Of a DNA stretch of 64,000 nucleotides, positions 1-8,334 are shown piece after piece. The DNA is from Aureispira sp. CCB-E. GTDB lineage: Bacteria > Bacteroidota > Bacteroidia > Chitinophagales > Saprospiraceae. Below the pieces are notes generated by a model. The model searched no databases, was not told where the DNA came from, and saw nothing but the letters and a program-made list of their open reading frames with translations. The stretch spans positions 3,224,001 through 3,288,000 of the forward strand of contig NZ_CP133671.1 in NCBI RefSeq assembly GCF_031326345.1, in the 5' to 3' direction. The position numbers and the translations under genes are program-made. Position 1 is the stretch's first letter. Every line of letters starts with the position of its first letter.

Positions 1-173
1 AATTCCCGAAGTTATAAAAAAGGTCGTAATAAGAAGAAGAGATAACAAGGTTTGTTGTAGAATTGAATATTGTAGTAGTAAAAACATAGTTTTAGGAGAA
101 TATTTTTATTTTTAGCAATAGAGTTGTTTTGAATAATTTTAATACAAGAACAGGTTTTTAATTCTAACAAAAT

Positions 174-1616
174 ATGCAACAGCTACAGAATTATATTAAC
201 GGTGCTTTAGTCGCCCCGCAATCCAATCAGTATATAGATAATTATGAGCCTGCAACTGGCAAGGTTTATTCTTTGATTCCAGATTCGGGAGAGGAAGATG
301 TAAATGCGGCAGTGGCTGCCGCAGAAGCCGCTTTTCCTAGTTGGTCAATGACTCCCATTGGAGAGCGTTCTAAGATTTTAATGCGTATTGCTGCTCTAAT
401 AGAGGAAAACTTGGAACGGTTGGCATTGGCGGAATCTATTGATAATGGAAAACCAGTTTGGTTAGCAAAAATGGTTGACATCCCACGAGCTGCTAGTAAT
501 TTTCATTTTTATGCCACAGCCATCCATCACTATGCTACAGGAGCGCATGCTATGACCAATCAAGCGATTAACTATACTTTACGTGATGCTATTGGTGTTG
601 TAGGGTGTATCTCTCCTTGGAATTTGCCACTTTATCTGTTTAGTTGGAAAATTGCACCAGCTTTGGCGGCAGGAAACTGTGTGGTAGCAAAACCATCAGA
701 AGTAACTCCTATGACGGCGTACTTGCTGTCTGAGTTGTGTATAGAAGCTGGATTGCCTAAAGGAGTTTTGAATATTGTACATGGATTGGGGCATTCGGCA
801 GGAAATGCTATTGTTGCACATGACAATGTAAAAGCAATTTCTTTTACAGGTGGAACACAAACAGGCGCACATATCGCAAAGATTGCCGCGCCTAAATTCA
901 AGAAGCTGTCTTTAGAATTAGGAGGTAAAAATCCTAATATTATTTTCGCAGATTGTGACTATGATAAAATGTTGACAACCACTATGCGTTCTTCTTTTGC
1001 CAACCAAGGACAAATTTGTTTGTGTGGTTCTCGAATTTTTGTAGAACGACCTATTTATGAGCGGTTTAAGCGGGATTTTGTGGCGCGTGTAAAACAACTC
1101 AATGTAGGTGATCCTAATAAAAAAGATAGCAAAATGGGAGCCGTAGTCTCTAAGGCGCATCAAGAAAAAGTACTATCGTATATTCAATTAGCAAAAGAAG
1201 AAGGAGGTGTTGTTTTGGCAGGAGGGGAGGCTTTGGAAATAGAAGGTCGTTGCAAAGGTGGGTATTTTATTGCACCAACAGTGATTGAGGGCTTGGAGTA
1301 CAATTGTAGAACGAATCAGGAAGAAATATTTGGTCCTGTGGTCACTATTATGCCTTTTGATACGGAAGAAGAAGTTTTGAAATATGCCAACAGCGTACAA
1401 TATGGCTTGGCTTCTACCTTGTGGACTACTAATGTCAGTCGTGCTACTAAAATGGCACAGCAAATTCATGCAGGAATTGTGTGGGTGAACTGTTGGCTGT
1501 TGAGAGATTTGAGAACACCTTTTGGTGGGGTCAAAGCTTCTGGAGTAGGTCGAGAAGGTGGTTTTCATGCCTTGGATTTCTTTACAGAACCTAAAAATGT
1601 TTGTATCGAATATTAA
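174..1616 (+). CDS. 2-aminomuconic 6-semialdehyde dehydrogenase (ALDH8A1-like)
   Basis: NAD-dependent aldehyde dehydrogenase of 480 residues, full length for the superfamily. The motif SPWNLPLYL followed by a lysine-containing VVAKPSE segment is typical of the ALDH8A1/2-aminomuconic semialdehyde dehydrogenase branch. E248 in LELGGK is the general base and C282 in GQICLCGS the expected nucleophile; a second cysteine lies two residues later. The expected reaction oxidises 2-aminomuconic semialdehyde to 2-aminomuconate in the cytoplasmic kynurenine (tryptophan) catabolic route. The next two genes, a RidA-type deaminase and 3-hydroxyanthranilate dioxygenase, support this over a generic aldehyde dehydrogenase. 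The 2-hydroxymuconic semialdehyde enzyme of catechol meta-cleavage is the main alternative. The start is an ATG with no strong ribosome site, normal for Bacteroidota. Confidence 0.88.
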   Translation: MQQLQNYINGALVAPQSNQYIDNYEPATGKVYSLIPDSGEEDVNAAVAAAEAAFPSWSMTPIGERSKILMRIAALIEENLERLALAESIDNGKPVWLAKMVDIPRAASNFHFYATAIHHYATGAHAMTNQAINYTLRDAIGVVGCISPWNLPLYLFSWKIAPALAAGNCVVAKPSEVTPMTAYLLSELCIEAGLPKGVLNIVHGLGHSAGNAIVAHDNVKAISFTGGTQTGAHIAKIAAPKFKKLSLELGGKNPNIIFADCDYDKMLTTTMRSSFANQGQICLCGSRIFVERPIYERFKRDFVARVKQLNVGDPNKKDSKMGAVVSKAHQEKVLSYIQLAKEEGGVVLAGGEALEIEGRCKGGYFIAPTVIEGLEYNCRTNQEEIFGPVVTIMPFDTEEEVLKYANSVQYGLASTLWTTNVSRATKMAQQIHAGIVWVNCWLLRDLRTPFGGVKASGVGREGGFHALDFFTEPKNVCIEY

Positions 1617-1799
1617 CTTTTAGACAAATGGAAATGATCTTGGAGATATTCTGTGTATTTAGGTTATGAAATTTGCACAGATATTTGGCTGCTCAATACT
1701 ATTTGGAAAGCCAATACATTTCATTTTTATAGTCCTCTGTTATGTGACCAAGGTCTTTGTTGGGAAACGAAAAATTAAAACAATCAAAATAAAAAAAAT

Positions 1800-2228
1800 A
1801 TGATTCCAAAAGAAGAATTGTTATACTCAGATAGAGCACCCAAAGCAGTGGGCGCTTATCCTCATGCCCGTAAAGTAGGCAACCTTTTATTTTTATCAGG
1901 CGTAGGTCCTCGAAAACTGGGTTCTACAGCAATTCCAGGTGTAGAGCTGGATGATGAGGGTAATATTGTTTCTTATGATATTGAAACTCAATGTCGAGCA
2001 GTATTTGATAATATTCGTTATATTGTAGAAGATTGTGGTTCTAGCTGGGAAAACATTGTAGATGTAACTGTCTTTTTGACGAATATGAAGGATGATTTTA
2101 AGACGTACAACAAATTGTATGCGGAGTATTTTAAAGATAATCAACCATGTAGAACTACTTGTGAAATCAATTGCTTGCCAACCCCGATAGCTATAGAGCT
2201 TAAGGTAATTGCTACTATCGAACCGTAA
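1800..2228 (+). CDS. RidA family protein, probable 2-aminomuconate deaminase
   Basis: The 142-residue product has the RidA/YjgF/Rid fold signature: an N-terminal region ending in LFLSGVGP, a central I-E-D-C-G-S-S-W-E-N stretch, and the C-terminal P-C-R-T-T segment with the conserved arginine that binds the substrate carboxylate. Rid proteins hydrolyse enamines and imines. Lying between the aminomuconic semialdehyde dehydrogenase and 3-hydroxyanthranilate dioxygenase, this one is best read as 2-aminomuconate deaminase (AmnD-type), releasing ammonia to give 4-oxalocrotonate. The family is broad, so the specific substrate rests on the neighbours. A 183-base gap to the upstream gene suggests it may have its own promoter. 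Confidence 0.82.
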   Translation: MIPKEELLYSDRAPKAVGAYPHARKVGNLLFLSGVGPRKLGSTAIPGVELDDEGNIVSYDIETQCRAVFDNIRYIVEDCGSSWENIVDVTVFLTNMKDDFKTYNKLYAEYFKDNQPCRTTCEINCLPTPIAIELKVIATIEP

Positions 2229-2371
2229 TTGCTATTTGTAAAAGAAAAGTGCGTAGGAAGTGTTGATAGGTTGTTTGATGTAATGTGCGAATTCTATTTT
2301 GTGCTAAACACTTACGATCTTACTTGGGGGATTAAAAATCACTGTGTAAATCTTGTAAATTCTAAATTAAA

Positions 2372-2893
2372 ATGAAAACGTTTAATGTTGTTAATTTGAT
2401 GAAGTGGGTGGAAGAGAATAAAGATGATCTAAAACCACCTGTTTGTAACAAAGAAGTTTTTCCAGGGTCAGAATATATTGTTATGGTTATTGGAGGACCT
2501 AACTTGAGAAAGGATTATCATTATAATGAAACACCAGAGTTCTTTATGCAACTCAAAGGGGATATGGTGTTAAAAATAATTGATGAAGGAGAGCCTAAAG
2601 ATATTCCTATCAAGGAAGGTGAAATTTTTGTATTGCCAGCCAAAGTGCCGCACTCTCCTCAACGTCCAGAAGGAACGATCGGTTTGGTTATCGAACATGT
2701 GCGAGATATAGAAAAGCATACCGATGGATTTCAATGGTATTGTGAAAATTGTAATGCGCAATTGCACGAAGATTATTTTAAATTGACAAATATTGAAAAG
2801 CAGTTGCCAGAGGCATTTGCTAAATTTAACAATAATGAAGCCTTGCATAAATGTGATAACTGTGGAGAAGTGCTAGAGGTAGTTAAAAAGTAA
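2372..2893 (+). CDS. 3-hydroxyanthranilate 3,4-dioxygenase
   Basis: Cupin-fold extradiol-type dioxygenase of 173 residues, the bacterial length. It cleaves 3-hydroxyanthranilate to 2-amino-3-carboxymuconic semialdehyde using Fe(II) and O2. The iron ligands known from the Cupriavidus enzyme align to H50, E56 and H94 here, and the substrate-binding arginines to R46 and R98. The C-terminal part carries two CxxC pairs (WYCENC and HKCDNC), the rubredoxin-like second metal site found in bacterial but not animal enzymes. Decarboxylase, kynureninase and kynurenine monooxygenase are not in the window, so the rest of the pathway must be elsewhere. Confidence 0.93.
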   Translation: MKTFNVVNLMKWVEENKDDLKPPVCNKEVFPGSEYIVMVIGGPNLRKDYHYNETPEFFMQLKGDMVLKIIDEGEPKDIPIKEGEIFVLPAKVPHSPQRPEGTIGLVIEHVRDIEKHTDGFQWYCENCNAQLHEDYFKLTNIEKQLPEAFAKFNNNEALHKCDNCGEVLEVVKK

Positions 2894-3188
2894 GGCGTTA
2901 TGCCAACCCAATAATATTTGCAACAATTAGGTCTGCGTCTAGGCAATATGGTTGCCTCGGAACTGTATTGTCTGGGCGTTTATGTTTTGAGTATAGAAAT
3001 GTTATTGGTGGATTAAATTTAAAGGTGTACTTTCCTATAATACGCTATTTAGTCAAGATATATTTTGTGGCTAAAAAAAACTTAAATTTTTTCGATTTTT
3101 TTTTGAGCTTTAAAAGTTTGATTTTGATTTAATTATAATTTTAGGTTGTTTTTTTGTTAAAAAAACAAGAAAAAAAAGCGATTATTTT
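2894..3188 (+). other. intergenic stretch without a gene
   Basis: About 295 bases between the dioxygenase and the tRNA promoter. It contains a short 6-bp hairpin near 2940-2957 (AGGCAA / TTGCCT) with no T run, and a very AT-rich tail with runs of T from about 3075. I see no open reading frame or repeat element that I can support. Confidence 0.6.
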
Positions 3189-3219
3189 TTTGCATTTCTA
3201 AAGACATGTTCTATCTTTG
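3189..3219 (+). promoter_or_regulatory. Bacteroidota-type promoter of tRNA-Gly
   Basis: TTTG at 3189-3192 is followed after exactly 19 bases by TATCTTTG at 3212-3219. This matches the known Bacteroidota sigma-A form TTTG-N19-TAnnTTTG. Transcription would begin near 3226, about 36 bases before the tRNA. The upstream side is T-rich. Confidence 0.78.
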
Positions 3220-3261
3220 TAATCACAAACGGGAAACATCCCAACAATAATAAAAAAACAA

Positions 3262-3334
3262 GCGAAAATAGCTCAGCTGGTAGAGCACAACCTTGCCAAG
3301 GTTGGGGTCGCGAGTTCGAATCTCGTTTTTCGCT
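3262..3334 (+). tRNA. tRNA-Gly (anticodon GCC)
   Basis: A 73-base cloverleaf can be drawn by eye. The acceptor GCGAAAA pairs with TTTTCGC, the D arm is GCTCAGCTGGTAGAGC, the anticodon stem CAACC/GGTTG encloses loop TTGCCAA with anticodon GCC, and the T arm contains GTTCGAATC. The discriminator base is T and CCA is not encoded. It stands alone, with its own promoter and a strong terminator. Confidence 0.96.
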
Positions 3335-3336
3335 CT

Positions 3337-3372
3337 AAAGTCTTTCTGAATATTCAGAAAGACTTTTTTTTT
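3337..3372 (+). terminator. rho-independent terminator of tRNA-Gly
   Basis: A perfect 14-bp stem (AAAGTCTTTCTGAA against TTCAGAAAGACTTT) with a 2-base turn is followed by a run of T. It begins three bases after the tRNA. Confidence 0.92.
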
Positions 3373-3557
3373 GCCAAAAAATAAAGCTTTTAATGCAACA
3401 AGCAAACAATAGGTGTAGTATTTGTATTGTATATAAGCAGAAGAACAAATCATCCAAGTATTCAATCATCAACAAGTGTGGTACAAAGTCTATGAGTTAA
3501 CATTCTAAAGCGAGTTAACTTAGCAAACTGCATGTGTTATTATTAAAACCAGACAAT

Positions 3558-4277
3558 ATGAACAAAATAGGAGAACTTAGAGAGTGGGACGAAAATACTT
3601 CTGATATAGTAGCAGAAGATGAATTGAGTCAGTTTTTTTCGCAATTACCTATTCGAACACAAAGAGAAGAATGGTTAAATACTTGGTCACATGGTTTTTT
3701 TGCCATTTTAGCTGTTTTTGGTTTTGCTTATGTTGTTTTTTGTGCTTTGGCAAATAATCAAGCTTATGCTTTGGAGTCTGCGTTAGTTTATGGGAGTAGT
3801 TTAGTCATGTTGTTTGCTGCGTCTGCGTTTTATCACGGAGCATCTGCACCTTTGGTCAAAAAACGTTTGAGAATAATGGACCATTGTGCCATTTTTATAT
3901 TCATCGCAGGTAATTACACCCCTTTGTTATTGCTTACAGTGGGGGGAGATGTAGGGTTTTCTCTATTGTTGTTACAATGGACTGTAGCGGTGATAGGAGT
4001 AGTGCTGAAAATTAAATTTACTGGTCGATACGATTGGTTTTTTATCTTGCTTTTTGTGACAATGGCTTGGATCGGTGTTATTCAGGGAGATTATTTGTAT
4101 CAAACATTGCCTGCTACTGGATTTAACCTTTTGATTTTGGGAGGTATTGTTTATATGATTGGAATCATCTTTTACAAATCAGAAGCACGTATTCCCTATG
4201 CACATTTAATTTGGCATTTGTTTGTTATGGGAGGTTGCTTAATTCACTATATTTTGATGGTTAGTTATGTGTTTTAA
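3558..4277 (+). CDS. hemolysin III / PAQR family membrane protein
   Basis: Seven-helix integral membrane protein of the HlyIII/YqfA group, 239 residues from the ATG at 3558. An in-frame GTG at 3534 would add eight residues, but the ATG gives a normal start. Family residues visible are the histidine in SAFYHGAS after the second helix, the DHCAIFIFIAGNYTP segment, and the late HLIWHLFVMGGCLIHY helix; the histidines are the proposed zinc ligands of PAQR proteins. The first 45 residues are hydrophilic and acidic, so the N terminus is probably cytoplasmic. The cellular role of bacterial members is poorly defined, and the haemolysin name should not be read as proven toxicity. Neighbours give no clue. 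Confidence 0.88.
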   Translation: MNKIGELREWDENTSDIVAEDELSQFFSQLPIRTQREEWLNTWSHGFFAILAVFGFAYVVFCALANNQAYALESALVYGSSLVMLFAASAFYHGASAPLVKKRLRIMDHCAIFIFIAGNYTPLLLLTVGGDVGFSLLLLQWTVAVIGVVLKIKFTGRYDWFFILLFVTMAWIGVIQGDYLYQTLPATGFNLLILGGIVYMIGIIFYKSEARIPYAHLIWHLFVMGGCLIHYILMVSYVF

Positions 4278-4615
4278 TCCTGTCTAAATATTGGAATGTA
4301 CGATCTTATTGATAGAACAAAGATATAACAAAAAATTAGGAGATGATGGAGGTAAAACACTCGATTAATTTTGTATCTTGGAACCACTCAATGAGCAATA
4401 AAAATTATGCTTTGCGCATAACTCTCTGTCACCATTAAGTTTTACTAATTTTAAACTTTGTGACGTTAAAAAATGGTAAAAAGTTTTGTGTGATAACCGA
4501 ATTACTTAGAGGCAAAAGCGTAGTTCATTTGCGGAGATTCATAATTTATCAAATGTAGTGAACTCACGCAGTGCAGCTAAGTATTACAACAAAAAATAAA
4601 AGAACAACTAAGATT
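4278..4615 (+). other. intergenic gap with a decayed repeat fragment
   Basis: 338 bases without a supported gene. The segment about 4515-4586, ending in GTGCAGCTAAGTATTA, resembles the AGCTAACTATTG end of the modular element family seen elsewhere in the window, and contains a loose inverted repeat (GTTCATTTG near 4522, CAAATG and GTGAAC near 4552-4566). No flanking duplication could be found, so this is at best a fragment. Confidence 0.35.
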
Positions 4616-5815
4616 ATGGCAAGAATGGGGCTTATTTTGTTTGATGACAATCGAGAAACACTTAAACCACTCACTTTTACACGTCCAGTAGCAGAATTAC
4701 GTGTTGGAATTTTGACGATCCGAGAGAAGTGGGAGCGAATGCTAAATATGCCAGCTTCTCATCATACGGCACCTTATCTCTCTACAAAATATCCAGCTAA
4801 TTTTGAGAGTTTGAACATTCTGGTAAATGGTTCTATCTTGCCTACTCAAGAGCTTTGTGATTACATTTTGCAAACTCTACCATCCAATACGTTGTTAGTA
4901 AAAGGAGATACACCGATTGTGTTAAAAACAACTCAAGCTACTGCAAAAGCATTTTTGGCAGGAGAGAAAAAAGTGCCTACTGTATTAGAGAGCGATTTGG
5001 AATTTATAGAAATTGAATATCCTTGGGATTTGTTTGGGAAAAATGGTGCGGCTATAGAAGCTGATTTTGATTTGCTGACCAAGGGCAGAACTTCGCAACC
5101 ATTGAGTGCAAGCAATCGAGTTATTGGCGATACTAATCGAATCTTTTTGGAGGAAGGTGCTTGGGTAGAATGTGCTATTTTGAATACGGAAGGCGGTTCT
5201 ATTTATATTGGGAAAAATGCTACAGTAATGGAGGGCTCTATTATTAGAGGTAGTTTTGCATTGTGCGAATCTGCCACTACTAAAATGGCAGCCAAAATAT
5301 ACGGTCCAACAACTATTGGGCCTCATTCAAAAGTAGGTGGTGAAGTCAATAATTCGGTGATACTTGGTTATTCTAATAAAGGGCACGATGGATTTTTGGG
5401 AAATTCCGTATTGGGGGAATGGTGTAATTTAGGAGCAGATACGAATAATTCTAATCTTAAAAATAATTACGGAGAAGTACGTGTTTGGAACTATGAACGC
5501 CAATCTTTTTCTCGGACAGGTCTTCAATTTTGTGGATTAATTATGGGCGACCATTCCAAGTCAGGTATTAACACAATGTTTAATACAGGAACCGTGATAG
5601 GGGTATCTAGCAACCTTTTTGGAGGCGATTTCCCTAGAAAATTTGTCCCTTCTTTTTCTTGGGGGAGTAGTAAGGGCTTTGAAATTTATCAGTTTAAGAA
5701 AGCTATGGAGACGGCAGAGCGTGTGATGCAACGCAGAAACAAGGAATTAGATGAGATAGAGCTGGCTATTTTAAAGCATGTGTTTGAAGAAACAAATGTG
5801 AACCGAAAATACTAA
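4616..5815 (+). CDS. GlmU-like sugar nucleotidyltransferase with left-handed beta-helix domain
   Basis: Protein of 399 residues from the ATG at 4616; an in-frame GTG at 4571 lies in repeat-like DNA and is less likely. The N-terminal part opens with LILFDDN and PLTFTRP, a sequence common to the GlmU-family putative nucleotidyltransferases of Bacteroidota. It lacks the usual GxGTRM pyrophosphorylase loop. From about residue 180 hexapeptide-like repeats (I-Y-I-G-K-N-A, I-Y-G-P-T-T-I-G, V-I-L-G-Y-S) form a left-handed beta-helix, followed by FCGLIMGDHSKSGINT, a typical acyltransferase segment. Its substrate is unknown; a role in cell-envelope sugar activation is inference. It sits six bases upstream of the methyltransferase-like gene and probably shares its transcript. 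Confidence 0.8.
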   Translation: MARMGLILFDDNRETLKPLTFTRPVAELRVGILTIREKWERMLNMPASHHTAPYLSTKYPANFESLNILVNGSILPTQELCDYILQTLPSNTLLVKGDTPIVLKTTQATAKAFLAGEKKVPTVLESDLEFIEIEYPWDLFGKNGAAIEADFDLLTKGRTSQPLSASNRVIGDTNRIFLEEGAWVECAILNTEGGSIYIGKNATVMEGSIIRGSFALCESATTKMAAKIYGPTTIGPHSKVGGEVNNSVILGYSNKGHDGFLGNSVLGEWCNLGADTNNSNLKNNYGEVRVWNYERQSFSRTGLQFCGLIMGDHSKSGINTMFNTGTVIGVSSNLFGGDFPRKFVPSFSWGSSKGFEIYQFKKAMETAERVMQRRNKELDEIELAILKHVFEETNVNRKY

Positions 5816-5821
5816 GTTTGT

Positions 5822-6499
5822 ATGAAGCTAACATTTTGGACCAAGTTGAGTAGCTATTTTGTAGATGTGCAGTTGGAAGAAGCTTGGAGTGATTATAGCG
5901 GAAAACTAGAGGTTATTTGTAGAAATGGGCGTTATGCACTTTGTACCCAAAATGCAGTGTATTCTTATGATGATTTGTATGTTAACTTCAGAGATAGTTT
6001 CCAACAAATAAATTTGGACAAATATTCGATAGAAAATGTTTTAGTTCTGGGGCTTGGCTTGGGATCTATACCGTTATTATTAGAAAAAAAATTTAAAAAA
6101 AAATATAATTACACATTAGTAGAAATTGATCAAAAAATTGTAAATTTAGCTAATAAGTATACATTAGATGAGCTTCAATCCTCATATTCAGTGATTTGTA
6201 TTGATGCTTTAGAGTACGTTAAAACCTGTTCCCAACAATTTGACTTAGTGGCAATTGACATTTTTATTGATGACCAAATTCCCTCTGCTTTTGAGTCTGT
6301 TCAATTTTTAGAAAATGTCAAAAGAGTATTATCACCCAATGCTTTGCTTATGTATAATCAATTGACTTATAACGACACTCTTTTGTCAAAAACAGAACTT
6401 TTCTTCGAACGCAAATTTAAAAGCGTTTTTCCTGAAGCTGTTTTTTTGTCTCTGAGTGGTAATAAAATGTTATTAAACAAGTTTTGTCCTACAAAATAA
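5822..6499 (+). CDS. spermidine-synthase-like SAM-dependent methyltransferase fold protein
   Basis: The 225-residue product has a class I SAM-binding fold. VLVLGLGLGSIPLLL (about residues 77-91) is the glycine-rich loop, followed by LVEIDQKIVNLA with the acidic residue that binds the ribose, and VICIDALEYV plus DLVAIDIF for the later strands. This pattern is that of the spermidine synthase-like family (spermidine synthase itself uses decarboxylated SAM). The protein is shorter than true spermidine synthases, and the D-I-F-I-D-D-Q segment stands where the catalytic GGGDG-type residues differ, so a polyamine function is not established. The gene follows the GlmU-like gene by six bases. Confidence 0.72.
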   Translation: MKLTFWTKLSSYFVDVQLEEAWSDYSGKLEVICRNGRYALCTQNAVYSYDDLYVNFRDSFQQINLDKYSIENVLVLGLGLGSIPLLLEKKFKKKYNYTLVEIDQKIVNLANKYTLDELQSSYSVICIDALEYVKTCSQQFDLVAIDIFIDDQIPSAFESVQFLENVKRVLSPNALLMYNQLTYNDTLLSKTELFFERKFKSVFPEAVFLSLSGNKMLLNKFCPTK

Positions 6500-6673
6500 A
6501 AGTAAGAATTAAATAAGAATTTATATTGAATATATAATTTTTTTTGTTATCTTTAAGGGGTAAGCTATTTTTCCCCCGTATTTTGTAACAAAACTGTAAG
6601 AAATAACATATAAAATATAGTGTATAACACTATAGTAATACAATTTATACTAGAACATAAACTTTTACTAACG

Positions 6674-7885
6674 ATGAGAATTTTGTTTTCTACAAATCAT
6701 CTCCCCAAAATTACAGTATTTCTGCTTTTATTCTTATTGAGTGGAATACAGACAGTTAGTGCTAACAATAGTTTTTTTGATTATCTCCCAAAGTACAGAA
6801 AGTTTAAGTCTCACTACCAAATTGACAAAATTGAATATCAAGAAAAAAGGACGATCATCCATTTTCGATATGTAGTTCAAGAATCAGGTACAACGACTTT
6901 TTATAATGGCAACCATCCCAACTCTTGGTATTTGAGAACGCCTCCTAGAATGAGAGGATTAGAAATACAATTCAAACAACTAGAAGTTGCCAATATTGCT
7001 ATTAATAACGAAGTTAAACGAACATCTCTAACCAATGTTCCCGAAATTAGTTACGACTTAAATAGGGGTGATGTGGTTACTTGCGAAGTTCACTTTGTTA
7101 GAATTCCTCGTTATATTCGAATGCTGGATATGATTGATGGCAAGGATGGACACTTAGACCAAGACAAGTTAAATTGTTTTGATATTATGATAAAAACTAA
7201 GGACAACCCTTTGTTAGGCAAATCAGAAAACATGGTTGCTGTTGTCAATAGGTTTGAGCAGTCTTTTAGCTATATCAAGCCAAAAGTTCAGGAAGGTAGC
7301 CCTTCTGTTGCTAGCACGTCTAGTCAACCTCGTAGTTATTCAACAACAGGGTCAAGTACAAGACCTTCTACAACTCGACCGACGACAACTCGACCAACTA
7401 CGACTCGTCCAAGCTCAAGTTCAACGACTCGCCCTTCTAGTACATCAGAAGAAAGAGAAGTGGTCAATATTAATCAAACTCCTGAACCTATTGATTACAT
7501 GCCTGGGGCATTAACCTCAATGGTAGATTTAAAATGCGACACACGAGTTTATTTGCCAGATGTGGTTTTTAAAGAAGATGAAACTAAATTTTCAGGTCGT
7601 GTAAAGGCTATTCAGAACATTCGAGTAATTGTAGAATACGTTAATACCTATACAAATGCTCGAATTAATTTGTATGGTCATACTGATATACATGGAAATC
7701 CACGAAAAAATTTAGACCTTTCAAGAGAAAGAGCCTTGGCTGTAAAGCGTGAATTGGTCAATATGGGAATTAACCCTAATAAGATATCTGTTTACTTTTT
7801 TGGAGGAACGCAGCCTTTGTCTAAATATAAAAATGGGGGTTCGCCTAATCGTCGTGTAGAAGTAGAACCGATTTGTGTGGAATAA
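6674..7885 (+). CDS. OmpA family outer-membrane protein with Thr/Arg/Pro-rich linker
   Basis: Secreted protein of about 403 residues from the ATG at 6674, where MRILFSTN begins a clear signal peptide ending near TVSA. The GTG at 6620 would put 18 extra residues before it. Residues about 30-190 form an unassigned domain. A low-complexity linker of repeated TTRP/SSTTRP units follows (DNA 7330-7445), and the last 100 residues are an OmpA/MotB peptidoglycan-binding domain with INLYGHTD, NLDLSRERA and PNRRVEV. The aspartate and arginine that bind diaminopimelate are present. It likely anchors the outer membrane to peptidoglycan. A terminator follows. Confidence 0.88.
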   Translation: MRILFSTNHLPKITVFLLLFLLSGIQTVSANNSFFDYLPKYRKFKSHYQIDKIEYQEKRTIIHFRYVVQESGTTTFYNGNHPNSWYLRTPPRMRGLEIQFKQLEVANIAINNEVKRTSLTNVPEISYDLNRGDVVTCEVHFVRIPRYIRMLDMIDGKDGHLDQDKLNCFDIMIKTKDNPLLGKSENMVAVVNRFEQSFSYIKPKVQEGSPSVASTSSQPRSYSTTGSSTRPSTTRPTTTRPTTTRPSSSSTTRPSSTSEEREVVNINQTPEPIDYMPGALTSMVDLKCDTRVYLPDVVFKEDETKFSGRVKAIQNIRVIVEYVNTYTNARINLYGHTDIHGNPRKNLDLSRERALAVKRELVNMGINPNKISVYFFGGTQPLSKYKNGGSPNRRVEVEPICVE

Positions 7886-7914
7886 AATATTAATTTTATA
7901 AAAATATATAAGAT

Positions 7915-7943
7915 AGCTCTACAAGGAATTGTAGGGCTTTTTT
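7915..7943 (+). terminator. rho-independent terminator after the OmpA gene
   Basis: A 10-bp stem AGCTCTACAA / TTGTAGGGCT (one G-T pair) with loop GGAA is followed by six T. It lies 30 bases past the stop codon. Confidence 0.85.
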
Positions 7944-7947
7944 ATTG

Positions 7948-7981
7948 TACATACTCTGTTGAATTTTCAACGGAGTATGTA
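7948..7981. repeat. 16-bp inverted repeat beside the terminator
   Basis: TACATACTCTGTTGAA pairs with TTCAACGGAGTATGTA, 16 bp with one G-T pair and a 2-base turn. It directly follows the terminator and has no T run after it. It could be a second processing or protection hairpin. The remaining gap to 8334 (about 350 bases) shows no supported gene. Confidence 0.6.
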
Positions 7982-8334
7982 GTATATTATAGACCTTTTT
8001 GCCTTTTTCAAAACGACATTAGGATATAAGATAAAATCATCTTATAATAAAGCTTAGAATAAACAAATTGCCTTATATTTGTTTTATAACATAGAGCATT
8101 TGTTACAACAAGAATTGGTAGATTATCCATCGAATATTTAGGGAATTTAGCAGAAGCAGTAATTCTTAAATCAAGAACGATAATGCTTTGGATATTTAGC
8201 ATCTTAAATGCAAGTGAATCGGCTATCTATTTAATGTGGTTTTGTAACAAACTATTGAAGTTAATTAGTTGCATTTTGAGCATCTAACGAATTAACTAAC
8301 GACAATCAATCATCATCAATCATAAATTAAATTA

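Noticed and set aside
8008-8202. Open frame of 64 codons on the minus strand in the gap before glpD
   Set aside because: Its product has no recognisable motif, no start context, and lies in AT-rich DNA with many chance frames.
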